The position numbers and the translations under genes were made by a program. Below the pieces are notes generated by a model. The model did no database searches. It worked only from the letters and a program-made list of their open reading frames with translations, and was not told the DNA's origin. From Lawsonella sp012842085 (GTDB lineage Bacteria; Actinomycetota; Actinomycetes; Mycobacteriales; Mycobacteriaceae), in contig DAINXV010000001.1 of the NCBI GenBank assembly GCA_036749735.1, positions 894,167 through 958,166 on the forward strand: 64,000 bases of DNA, written 5' to 3'. Positions within the stretch are counted from its first letter, which is position 1; each line of letters opens with the position of its first letter. Below are positions 10,401 through 18,835 of the stretch, piece by piece.

Positions 10401-12986
10401 CTCCTCCAAGAGGACGCCGCCCCGCAGATTATCGACACCATCGTGGATGTCATCACCCGCAAATACCAGCAGCTGGGGAGGCCGGTTAGTGTGGTGGAGT
10501 TGGGCAGCGGCGTTGGCTTGGTGAAAGACACCATTTCGCGGCGCCTCATTGCCAATGATGTGCAACTGTCCTGGCAGGATGTGGAACGCGACCAGCAGTG
10601 GCGAGCCTCCGCTGCGAAACGCGACGAGATTCCCCTTGCCAAACCCTCCGACATTCCCGCTGATGTGGTGGTGGCGGTTGCTTCCCTGCACCGCGATCCG
10701 CGCCTGCTGCGCGACCTCGCCACCCTCCCCACCCTTTCCAACGCCGAGTTGATCATCGTGGAAGCCACCCAGCTGTCCGATGCGGCGCTAATAAGTGCCG
10801 TCGTTGTGGAGCCGAGTCTGCTGCATGCCACCGACTATCTGCACAACGCTGGCCAGTGGTGGATGACGGTGACGGACGCGGCCTGGCAGCCGTACACCAT
10901 GTCCACTCCCAGCCCCCATATTTGTGTGGTGCAGGCGCGCCGGGCGGAAGCGACCGCTGCGGAGAAGTGCCCAATTGTGGACGCATTCGGCCAGGTGCCA
11001 CACGGCGCCACCCCAACTGCTGGCACTCCAGGTGTCAGCAGTCCAGCAAGCCCGGAACTGCAGCAGGCAGCCGAGCTTGTGCTGTCGGTTTGGTCGCAGG
11101 TGTTGACGGAAGCAGCCAGTTTGCAGCTCTCCGACCCGGCCACCTGGGATGCCGACTTCTTCGCCCTGGGCGGAGACAGTCTGGCCGCAACCCAAGTGCT
11201 GCAAGCCCTCAAAGCGGAGGGATACCAGCAGATTCGCCTGGTTGACCTTTTCAACACGTCCCAACTGGGTGAGTTCGCCAAGCTGATTGCAGAAAACGAG
11301 CCGGAAGCTAGCAGTGGTACTACGGATGACGTTGACTCCATCCCCATCCTGGAGCAAACCACCAGCACCCACCCCGCTACCCATCCACTGACGGGAGTGC
11401 AGCAGGCCTACTTGGCGGGCCGTTCCGAAGCCCACATTTTGGGTGGCGTCGCCTCCCACTGCTACTACGAGTTCACCGCCCCCAACCTCAACCGGGAGGC
11501 GTTCACCAGCGCCATCCACACCGTGGTCGCCGCCCATGATGAACTGCGCGCCTACGTGGTTGATGGGGTTGCGGAAATCTCCGCCGAAACCCCCGACCAT
11601 GTGGTGAGCACAGTGGCCGATCCCCGTGCCGCAACTGAACAGGAATCCCCCGATCCCTCCCAGCAGGTGGGCATGGTGGTGCGTCTAAGCGAACCCGGCA
11701 CTGTTATCCCCGGCACCGTCACTCCCAGCACTACCATTGCTATCGGGATGGACAATCTGATCCTGGACGGCGCCAGCATGATGCTTGTCTTGCAGGAGAT
11801 CGACCGCACCTACCGGGAACTCGCCGCCGGGGAAGCCCCCACCCTGCAACCGGAGGAACTATCCTTCGGGGGCTATCTGGCCACGCACCAGGATGCGCTA
11901 CCGCTGGAGGATATTACCGACCCGGCCACCGCCACCCGAGTGCAGCACGCCCGCGACTATTGGACGCAGCATGTGGCGGAGCTACCACCCGCACCTCAGG
12001 TCGCTGAGCGGAAAACCGTGCTGGCGATCCGCACTCCCCAGGTGGATCGAGTCGGCGCGGATGTGCCCGCCGCGGTGTGGCAGGCCGCCCAGGAGGAGGC
12101 ACGTGCCCAGCGCATCACCCCGGCCAGCCTGCTGCTGGGGGCCTACACTCAGGCACTCGCCGAGTGGACCGGCATGGACGCGTTCACCGTGAACGTCACC
12201 CTGTTTGACCGTGATTTCACGGTCCCGGGTATTGACCGGGTGGTGGGTGACTTTACGTCCCTCACCCCCGTGGCCTGCACGGCACAGGCAGACACCCTTG
12301 CGGAAGTGGCACGCCACGCCCAGCAGACTCTCGCCACGGTGCGGGACTACGATTCCGCCGGCGCCCTCTGGGTGCAGCGGGAACTGCTTCGCCTCACCGG
12401 CGACCCCTATCGAGCCATGCTGCCGGTGGTTTACACCTGCGGCCTGGGGCTCCTTCCGGAAGATGTTTCCACCAGCCGTTTCAGCTTCGGCACCATGCGC
12501 CGGGTTCGGTCCCAAACACCCCAAACCCTGCTGGACATGCAGGTGCATGAGGATGTGGACGGCCTGCACATCACCGCCGATTACGTACTGGATGCCGTAG
12601 ATACCAGTGCGGTGCAGCAAGCAATTAATGGTGTGGCGCAGCGAGTGACGGCATTCGCCCAGGCCACATCGGCCGCGGACAGCACACCCTCCGATGCTTC
12701 CTCCACTGACCTCCTCTACCAACAGATCTCCCCGATCTGGGAGGAGGCGTTGGACGGTGTCGCCGTCACCCCCGACAGCAACTTCTTTATGGAAGGTGGG
12801 GACTCGCTGCGTGCCACCACCGTCACCCGCCAGGTGCAAGACGCCACCGGCAGGGACGTGGATCTGCGCATCCTGCTCACCAACCCGACACTGCGCGACT
12901 ATGTGCAGGCAGTTGCTGAAACCTCCGCCGCCCCCACCGAACTTGTTTCTGCTGCTGACTCCGAGATTGAAGAAGGAACCCTGTGA
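7395..12986 (+). CDS. NRPS 1, 3' part (A(Cys)-PCP-Cy-MT-PCP-Cy-PCP)
   Basis: Continuation of the same NRPS after the frameshift; the frame is open from before 7308, but homology starts at ~7393. The adenylation domain has FDLSVYDIF (Asp-Leu-Tyr at code positions 235/236/239) and ATEGSIWSN, features of cysteine-activating domains such as yersiniabactin HMWP2. It continues with PCP1 (FFALGGDSLAAT), a second heterocyclization-like domain (core NYLGLDARS), a methyltransferase-like domain (VELGSGVG), PCP2, a third Cy domain with an intact DNLILDGAS core, and PCP3 (FFMEGGDSLRA). Modules 2 and 3 have no adenylation domain, so the first A domain probably loads all carriers, as established for HMWP2. 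The stop overlaps the next start by GTGA. Confidence 0.85.
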   Translation: MAIRHYSALNTCLDVNARNGVGNQDRILAISALEFDLSVYDIFGMLSAGGTIVCIGDDARRDAFRWAEMVKRFHVTIWDTVPGLGEMLYAAAQGSTLPSLRRFYFSGDWIALDLPKRLKTIAPNATCISMGGATEGSIWSNEYVVQDVNFPTDWKSIPYGGPLTGQKYRVVNPHVPGFPDQPDYVPGELWIGGAGVAAGYFGQPELTAERYPVDADGNHWYRTGDLGEYHTDGLIFFVGRMDTQVKIRGHRVECGEVEHACRALTGVDTAIVVPIRKNSALGAVLVSSGELAQQVTENPAALRDQLATKLPDYMVPAVVMPRQSLPHTPNGKIDRRLLAEELENYQHQQAASTPTAAAEDTTCRASRAPELDGVAQLVVNAWADVLGEPVDVLADAATTAVDANAANFFALGGDSLAATTVCSQLTQQGCPVAVADLFSAPNLPAFISRVRGAAVSPATTLADQTTVTSDTSGSELHGAELLGTEPFPLTSLQQAYALGADGVKGITCTTPAVGVILTSRDGSRLDPQRFATIIAELTASWEPLRCVRAGDATQVVADAHRIPTTATIRTLPAVQNPADARAAIQEELSGQRIPLDSLPVINVVAVEGCGQYVGLSMNYLGLDARSIGVVLNTILDRYEGGEDTFTVNPSARPFHDYVQHDTSTASTVPASGIGERQLPDAPTLPATDKQWTASSDAAFTSFEHRLPATATRQLQDAVAAAGVTLSAVVLHAYGAVIAAGSGLDSCGISVPISQRPDNATAQEGTAEVLGNFTELALVTVGTTTSVQDVHRSLGHLTDGILPSSRDIARAGRAAYPVVFTSTTGVAALRRAGNVTPDWVLTRTPGVQLDCQVMVDGDTGELLLRWDYPAEYVHAHRLERLFHQFVEQVQCFATTSDNDDTGLEAELENLTRELSHATPPPAREIMAAALAHLATHTESNQHTPSVQPLPAYQPLLAEWRNRSAGITPGEAAHRTGTWLADALCGAFDTADIVGHPVLSPQALLLQEDAAPQIIDTIVDVITRKYQQLGRPVSVVELGSGVGLVKDTISRRLIANDVQLSWQDVERDQQWRASAAKRDEIPLAKPSDIPADVVVAVASLHRDPRLLRDLATLPTLSNAELIIVEATQLSDAALISAVVVEPSLLHATDYLHNAGQWWMTVTDAAWQPYTMSTPSPHICVVQARRAEATAAEKCPIVDAFGQVPHGATPTAGTPGVSSPASPELQQAAELVLSVWSQVLTEAASLQLSDPATWDADFFALGGDSLAATQVLQALKAEGYQQIRLVDLFNTSQLGEFAKLIAENEPEASSGTTDDVDSIPILEQTTSTHPATHPLTGVQQAYLAGRSEAHILGGVASHCYYEFTAPNLNREAFTSAIHTVVAAHDELRAYVVDGVAEISAETPDHVVSTVADPRAATEQESPDPSQQVGMVVRLSEPGTVIPGTVTPSTTIAIGMDNLILDGASMMLVLQEIDRTYRELAAGEAPTLQPEELSFGGYLATHQDALPLEDITDPATATRVQHARDYWTQHVAELPPAPQVAERKTVLAIRTPQVDRVGADVPAAVWQAAQEEARAQRITPASLLLGAYTQALAEWTGMDAFTVNVTLFDRDFTVPGIDRVVGDFTSLTPVACTAQADTLAEVARHAQQTLATVRDYDSAGALWVQRELLRLTGDPYRAMLPVVYTCGLGLLPEDVSTSRFSFGTMRRVRSQTPQTLLDMQVHEDVDGLHITADYVLDAVDTSAVQQAINGVAQRVTAFAQATSAADSTPSDASSTDLLYQQISPIWEEALDGVAVTPDSNFFMEGGDSLRATTVTRQVQDATGRDVDLRILLTNPTLRDYVQAVAETSAAPTELVSAADSEIEEGTL

Positions 12987-15900
12987 CCACTCCCCAGCTG
13001 ACCATCCCCCAGCTTCTCGACACCCTCGCCACCCGCCGCATTGACCTCTGGGTGGAGAATGAGGCGCTGAAATTCCGGGCACCCAACGGGGCATTCACGC
13101 CTGAACTGAAACAGCAGGTTGTTACCCACAAGGCCGCCATTATTGAGGCCCTACAGCGCGGCACGGTGGTGCGCGACCCGGATAACGCCCACCAGCCTTT
13201 CCCCCTTACTGAGGTGCAGGCCTCCTACCTGGTGGGGCGCACCCAAGCATTCCAGTACGGGGGAGTGGGCTGCCACGGCTACACCGAATTCGACATCCTC
13301 AACCCGGACGCCACACCGTTCACGCCAAAGCAGTTGACGGCCGCCTGGGATGCGGTGGTTGTTGCCCACCCCATGATGCAATGCGAGGTGCACCCCGACG
13401 GATGGCAGCGCGTCAACCCCGACCTGCAGGTGCCCCTCCAGGTGCACGACCTGCGGCAGGAGAGTGCCGAACAGGTGGCGAAGGTGCGCGCCGACATTGC
13501 CCACCGCTACCGCAACAAGGTGTACGACATTACCGCCGGTGAGCCGCTCATCGATGCTCTAGTTACCCTCGGACCGGATGACACGGTGCTGCATGTGTCG
13601 GTGGATTTGCTGCTGACGGACTTTCTGGGGCTGAGTGTCATCTTCGCGGATTTTGAGCAGGCGTTGCTGGATCCGGCCACCCCACCGGCCACCCCGTCGC
13701 TTACTTTCCGTGACTATCTGGCGAGCGCCAACCTGCAGCAGGAGTCGCCAGCTGGGCAGCGCAAACGCGAACGGGACACCGCCTGGTGGGAAGCCCGCCT
13801 GGATGATCTGCCGGGTGCTTTCGCCCTCTCCGAGGAAGCTCGCCCCGAAGTACTGTCCACCTCCACCGTCACTGTTGAAGGTGTGGACGTTCCCCACTAT
13901 TCGCGCCGCTCCACTAGCTTGAGTCCCGCCGAATGGTCCGAGTTCACGGCCCGCTCCCAGCAGCGTGGCCTTACCCCCAGTGCAGTACTGATGGCTGCTC
14001 TGGGTCGGGTGTTGCGCCGCTACACCGGTATGGATGCAGGGCTCGTCACCCTCACTGTGTTGGCGCGCCAGCCCTTCACCGACGACGTCAACCGCATCGT
14101 TGGCGACTTCACCTCCACGGCACTGCTGCCGCTCAGCAACTCCGCCGAACGCTCTTTCGCAGCCAACGCACAACAGGTGCAGACGGACCTGTTTGAGTCC
14201 CTCGACCACACCGCCATTGCCGGCACCGAAGTGTCGCGCCTGATTGGCCGACACACCGGGCAGGACAATTTCTTCACTCCGATTGTTATTACCTCCACTG
14301 TGGGTGCTGCCGCCGACACTGTCTCCGATGTGCTTGTTCCGCGCGCTGGCTCTGGCATTTCACAAACCCCGCAGGTGTTGATGGATGTGCAGCTCTCCCC
14401 GCAGGGCGCCGGCATCAGCATCGACTGGGACACCCGCGACGGCGCTTTCTCCGCCAGTGTTCTGGATGCCGCCTACGCTGACTACATTGACCTCGTCCGG
14501 CAGCTCATTTCGGACGATCCACAGGTTGCGGACACCGCGTGGGAGGGTGACGGCCTGCCGCGCCGCACCATTCCGGCGATTCCCCGCGAACCCGGTAGCC
14601 AACCAACCGACGGGGTGCTCGGCACCCTGCATGGTCCGATCCTCAACCAGGCTCTCCGCACCCCGGACGCCACCGCCGTTGTTGACCCCACAGTGGGGCT
14701 CGGCACCTACGGTTTGGACCACGACGTCACCTACCGTGCGCTCCTCAACCGGGCGATGCAATTCCGGGACGCTTTGGGTGACGCCGCTCTGCAGCCGGGT
14801 GAACCGGTGGCCTTGTGTTTCCCGGCCGGCCGCGACCAGGTGGCCGCCCAGCTGGCTGTGCTGATGTTGGGTGGCGCGTATGTGCCGCTGGATCCGGAGT
14901 GGCCGGAGGGTCGCCGCGCCGGTATTGTGCAGCAGCTCGCCGCCCAGCGAAGCGGGGCCGGATATGCCCTTGATTCGCAGCCACTTCTCCTGGATACCGC
15001 ATGGGCTGCAACGGTTCCCGCTGCTAGCGAAGCGGCCGAGCAGGAGCTGCCCGACGGGGTGTTGGAGGGTGCCGCCGCCGACCCCACCCAGGTTGCCTAC
15101 ATTATTTTCACCTCCGGCTCCACCGGCACTCCGAAGGGTGTCGTCATCACCCACGAGCAGGCCCGCACCACCATCGACTGCATTAACGACAGCCTCACTG
15201 TTGGTTCCGAGGATGCCGTCTTGGCGGTGTCCCGCTACAGTTTCGACCTGGCCGTCTACAATATTTTCGGCCTCCTAGGACGGGGTGGACGCGTTGTTTT
15301 CCCGCAGGCCGGCACCCTCGCTGACCCGCATTCGTGGCTGCGCGACATCACCCAGTACAACGTCACTATTTGGGACTCTGTGCCCGCCCAGCTGGAACTC
15401 GTTTTGGATGCTCTCCCCGATTTTTGGGAAGACACCACCACGGGCAGCACCACGGGCATCGCCACGGATACTGCTCCGCAGCAGCTTCCCCTCCGCGCGG
15501 CGCTCCTTTCTGGAGACTGGATTCCCACCAACCAACCGGCCCGCATCCAGGCAGCCGCACCGGGTGTCCGCTTCTTTGCTATGGGTGGCGCCACGGAAGG
15601 CTCCATCTGGTCCAACCTGCACGAGGTCATGCCCGGCGAGGAGATCGAATCTTCTGTGCCCTATGGCCGTGGCCTCCGCAACCAGGGCATGTGGATTCTG
15701 AACAGCGACCTGGAGGATTGTGTCCCCGGCCAGGTTGGGGACATCACCATCGGTGGTGACGGCGTGGCTGCTGGCTATTTTGGGGATCCGGCCCGTACCG
15801 CCGCCGCGTTTTTTACCGAACCGGACCATGGGGAACGCGCCTACCGGACGGGCGACCGCGGCCGCTACCTACCCAACGGGGAGATCGAGTTCCTGGGACG

Positions 15901-18832
15901 TATTGACGGCCAGGTGAAGATTCGGGGCCACCGCATTGAACTGGGCGAAATTGATGCCGTGCTGCGTACCCACCCGGGTGTAGATGAGGCGTTCTCCCTG
16001 GTGCACCAGGATGTCCACTCTGGTGCCCACCAGGTTGCAGCGGTGGTCACGCCGGTTCGTACCCCGGAGCTGGTGGCCGACCGCACCGCCACTTTTGATG
16101 CGCAAGTGAACGCCGCCACCGAAACTGCTGACCGCTACCGAAGCGACGTCAACGCAGCCGCCTTACAGCAGCTTTCCGACACCCTGGAGCTGGTGTCGCT
16201 GCGGGCGCTCGCTGGCGAACTTGCGCAGGGCTTCACCCTGGAGGAGGTGCAGGCGGATCACCGCATCAATCGCTGGTGCCGTGAACTGCGGAAACGCGGT
16301 TGGACGATCGACAAGAATGCCCCCATCACTGTCACCGCCCCCACCGACATTGACACCACTACCCCAGTGGAGACCCTCTGGCAGCAGATTTATGAACTCG
16401 ACCAGCAGGTCGGCTACGGCACCACCATGCTGCAGTTCATCCACGACTGCACCACCCAGATTCATGAACTCCGCACCGGAGCGGTTGACGCCAAGCAACT
16501 CTTCTTCCCGGAAGGACGCATGGAGGTGGCACGTGCTGCCTACGGCGACAACCTGGCTTCCCGCTACCTGAATGATGTGCTGGTTTCGGCTGTTCGTGCC
16601 CGCGTCCAGCAGATGAAAGCGGCCGCAGCGGATACGGATTCCGGCACTCCGGCCAGCTCCCAGCAAGCACCTCTCCGCATTCTGGAGGTAGGGGCAGGCG
16701 TGGGTGCCACGACCCAGCCGCTAGTGGAGATGCTGGTGAAGGAGGGAGCCTTCGACCCGGAAAACCCGCTGGTCAGCTACACTTTCACCGACATCACCAC
16801 CTTCTTCCTTGATTCCGCCCAGGAGGAGTGGCCGCAGCTGCACTACCAGCTTTTCGACATCACCCAGCCGGGAGGTAGCCAAGGCATTGCCGACGGCTCC
16901 ATCGACCTCATCATTGCCGCCAACGTCCTCCACAACTGCACCGACATGCCCAGTGTGTTGGAGAACCTGCATGCGTTGCTAGCGCCGGGCGGACAGTTGG
17001 CCATCATTGAGTCCACCATCCCCAGCCCGGTGCTGATGGCGTCGGTGGAATTCCAGGAAGGCCTGAATGGTGGTTTCACGGATGCCCGCGCAGACACCAA
17101 CGCCGCCTTCATGACCATTGACCAATGGCACTCCACGCTGCAGGTTTCCCCGTTCCACAACGTGAAACAATGGCCTGCCGAGGGGGACATTATGGAAGCC
17201 GGCAACAGCCATGTGCTGCTATGCCAACGCACCGACACCCAAGACCAGGAGCGGCTCCTGCCCGCACCAATTGTCGCTACTAGCCGGGACCTGCTTCCTT
17301 CCTATATGGTGCCCAGCACCGTCATCATCACAGACCGCATCCCGCTCACCGACAACGGCAAAGTCGACCGCAAAGCCCTCGCCGCCTTGTGCGACGTGTA
17401 CGTGCAAGGGCAACATGCGGGCGAAGCTGGTGCCCTCGCGGATCTCAATCCGACCGAGGACGCCATTGCCGCGGTGTGGCGGGATGTCCTCAGCCTGGAG
17501 GACAACATTAGCCTGAGCCCCAGCTCGGACTTTTTTGCGCTGGGCGGAGACTCCCTCCTGCTGGCGCGCTGCGTCGGCCGGATGCGGAGTGAAGTTCCCG
17601 GTGGGGATGCAATAACGTGGGACGACCTGCTACGGGAAGTTGTTGCTGCCCCCACTATCGGCGCGGTCGCAAAGGTCATCGGCCAAGCAAGTGCGGGTGA
17701 CGGCACCTCTGCCGTCGCTTCCGCCGACACCCCGACGGACGCCCCCACTGCGGATGCTGCCCACAGTGGCGCATCAGCACCTGTCCCAGCACAGGAAGGG
17801 GCCAACGCAACCGGCGTGACCGACAGTGAGGGCTATATTCGACCCGAATTTTTGCCGCAGCCGAAGGGCAATTGTTGGCAGGAAGTAATGCCTGGCGCAG
17901 GAAGGTACGCCAACATTCCCGCATCCCAGGAAGCCTTGTTGTTTGTGCACGACGGCACCGGCAACCTCACCCAATACGAGACTCTTTTCCAGCACTTGGA
18001 GAAGCAGCCGCACCGGCCCGCCATCATTGGCATTAGCCGCCAGGCGGAGGACTCCTACCTGGACATCAATCCCCGGATTCTGTTCCAGCTGCTGGCACAG
18101 CGCTACACCAAGAACCTGTTGGAGACGCTGCGCCCCCAGAAGCTGCACGTTATGAGCTACTGCATGGGTGGTTTGATCTGCGCCAACATGGTGTCCGACC
18201 TTGCTATTGCAGGGGTTGAGGTGGCGGACTACACCGCTATTTCCGCCTACCGCATCCCGTTCATTGTCACCGACGATCTGCTGCTCGACTTTGCGCTGGC
18301 GCGAGTGATGCACGTGGAGCCTGCCGACATGGGACTACGTTTCGACGAAGCCTCCCTCGGTGCAGTGCTGCGGGAAGTGCGTGAAAAGTATGGCCGTGTG
18401 ATCCCGGAAGGAGCGATCTATGAGTCCGTTCCCGCTGATGTGCGAGCCGACTGGGACGCCGCCCCCGCCACCCATGAAGAACGGCTGGCCACCCTTGCTG
18501 CCAAGCATCCGCAACTGGGTGGAGTGGCAGTTATTGAGCAGATTTCGCAGGTGTTCCGCCAGTCCCTTACCGCTGTAGGAATGTGGGAAGGGTTGCCGTA
18601 CTTCGGGGATGTGCACTTCCTCCGCAATAAAGGCGACATTGAGTTCCTTCCCACATTGGGGGATGACATGGAGTCCTTCTGGGAGGGATACACCCTGGGG
18701 GATCTTCGCATTGACCGCATCAACGGCACCCACTTCACCTGTATGGAGGGGGACAACGCGCCGAAGGTTGCGGAAATCCTGCGGCAAAAATATGACCCGC
18801 AACCAGATCCTGCTGCACGGGAGGAGAACTAA
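12983..18832 (+). CDS. NRPS 2 (docking-Cy-A(Cys)+MT-PCP-TE)
   Basis: 1949 aa, GTG start overlapping the previous stop by 4 bases. Order: an N-terminal TubC-like docking helix region (~1-55); a heterocyclization domain (PLTEVQASYLVGR near 70, core DLLLTDFLG near 206); an adenylation domain with FDLAVYNIF and ATEGSIWSN, predicted to activate cysteine; a methyltransferase (LEVGAGVGATT near 1232) inserted before A10 (DNGKVDRKAL near 1455); a PCP (FFALGGDSLLL near 1517); and a C-terminal thioesterase (~1600-1949). The TE elbow is SYCMGG, with Cys1727 where Ser is usual. The set matches the last module of a thiazoline/thiazolidine-forming line, with C-methylation and release by TE. Confidence 0.9.
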   Translation: MTTPQLTIPQLLDTLATRRIDLWVENEALKFRAPNGAFTPELKQQVVTHKAAIIEALQRGTVVRDPDNAHQPFPLTEVQASYLVGRTQAFQYGGVGCHGYTEFDILNPDATPFTPKQLTAAWDAVVVAHPMMQCEVHPDGWQRVNPDLQVPLQVHDLRQESAEQVAKVRADIAHRYRNKVYDITAGEPLIDALVTLGPDDTVLHVSVDLLLTDFLGLSVIFADFEQALLDPATPPATPSLTFRDYLASANLQQESPAGQRKRERDTAWWEARLDDLPGAFALSEEARPEVLSTSTVTVEGVDVPHYSRRSTSLSPAEWSEFTARSQQRGLTPSAVLMAALGRVLRRYTGMDAGLVTLTVLARQPFTDDVNRIVGDFTSTALLPLSNSAERSFAANAQQVQTDLFESLDHTAIAGTEVSRLIGRHTGQDNFFTPIVITSTVGAAADTVSDVLVPRAGSGISQTPQVLMDVQLSPQGAGISIDWDTRDGAFSASVLDAAYADYIDLVRQLISDDPQVADTAWEGDGLPRRTIPAIPREPGSQPTDGVLGTLHGPILNQALRTPDATAVVDPTVGLGTYGLDHDVTYRALLNRAMQFRDALGDAALQPGEPVALCFPAGRDQVAAQLAVLMLGGAYVPLDPEWPEGRRAGIVQQLAAQRSGAGYALDSQPLLLDTAWAATVPAASEAAEQELPDGVLEGAAADPTQVAYIIFTSGSTGTPKGVVITHEQARTTIDCINDSLTVGSEDAVLAVSRYSFDLAVYNIFGLLGRGGRVVFPQAGTLADPHSWLRDITQYNVTIWDSVPAQLELVLDALPDFWEDTTTGSTTGIATDTAPQQLPLRAALLSGDWIPTNQPARIQAAAPGVRFFAMGGATEGSIWSNLHEVMPGEEIESSVPYGRGLRNQGMWILNSDLEDCVPGQVGDITIGGDGVAAGYFGDPARTAAAFFTEPDHGERAYRTGDRGRYLPNGEIEFLGRIDGQVKIRGHRIELGEIDAVLRTHPGVDEAFSLVHQDVHSGAHQVAAVVTPVRTPELVADRTATFDAQVNAATETADRYRSDVNAAALQQLSDTLELVSLRALAGELAQGFTLEEVQADHRINRWCRELRKRGWTIDKNAPITVTAPTDIDTTTPVETLWQQIYELDQQVGYGTTMLQFIHDCTTQIHELRTGAVDAKQLFFPEGRMEVARAAYGDNLASRYLNDVLVSAVRARVQQMKAAAADTDSGTPASSQQAPLRILEVGAGVGATTQPLVEMLVKEGAFDPENPLVSYTFTDITTFFLDSAQEEWPQLHYQLFDITQPGGSQGIADGSIDLIIAANVLHNCTDMPSVLENLHALLAPGGQLAIIESTIPSPVLMASVEFQEGLNGGFTDARADTNAAFMTIDQWHSTLQVSPFHNVKQWPAEGDIMEAGNSHVLLCQRTDTQDQERLLPAPIVATSRDLLPSYMVPSTVIITDRIPLTDNGKVDRKALAALCDVYVQGQHAGEAGALADLNPTEDAIAAVWRDVLSLEDNISLSPSSDFFALGGDSLLLARCVGRMRSEVPGGDAITWDDLLREVVAAPTIGAVAKVIGQASAGDGTSAVASADTPTDAPTADAAHSGASAPVPAQEGANATGVTDSEGYIRPEFLPQPKGNCWQEVMPGAGRYANIPASQEALLFVHDGTGNLTQYETLFQHLEKQPHRPAIIGISRQAEDSYLDINPRILFQLLAQRYTKNLLETLRPQKLHVMSYCMGGLICANMVSDLAIAGVEVADYTAISAYRIPFIVTDDLLLDFALARVMHVEPADMGLRFDEASLGAVLREVREKYGRVIPEGAIYESVPADVRADWDAAPATHEERLATLAAKHPQLGGVAVIEQISQVFRQSLTAVGMWEGLPYFGDVHFLRNKGDIEFLPTLGDDMESFWEGYTLGDLRIDRINGTHFTCMEGDNAPKVAEILRQKYDPQPDPAAREEN

Positions 18833-18835
18833 CCG

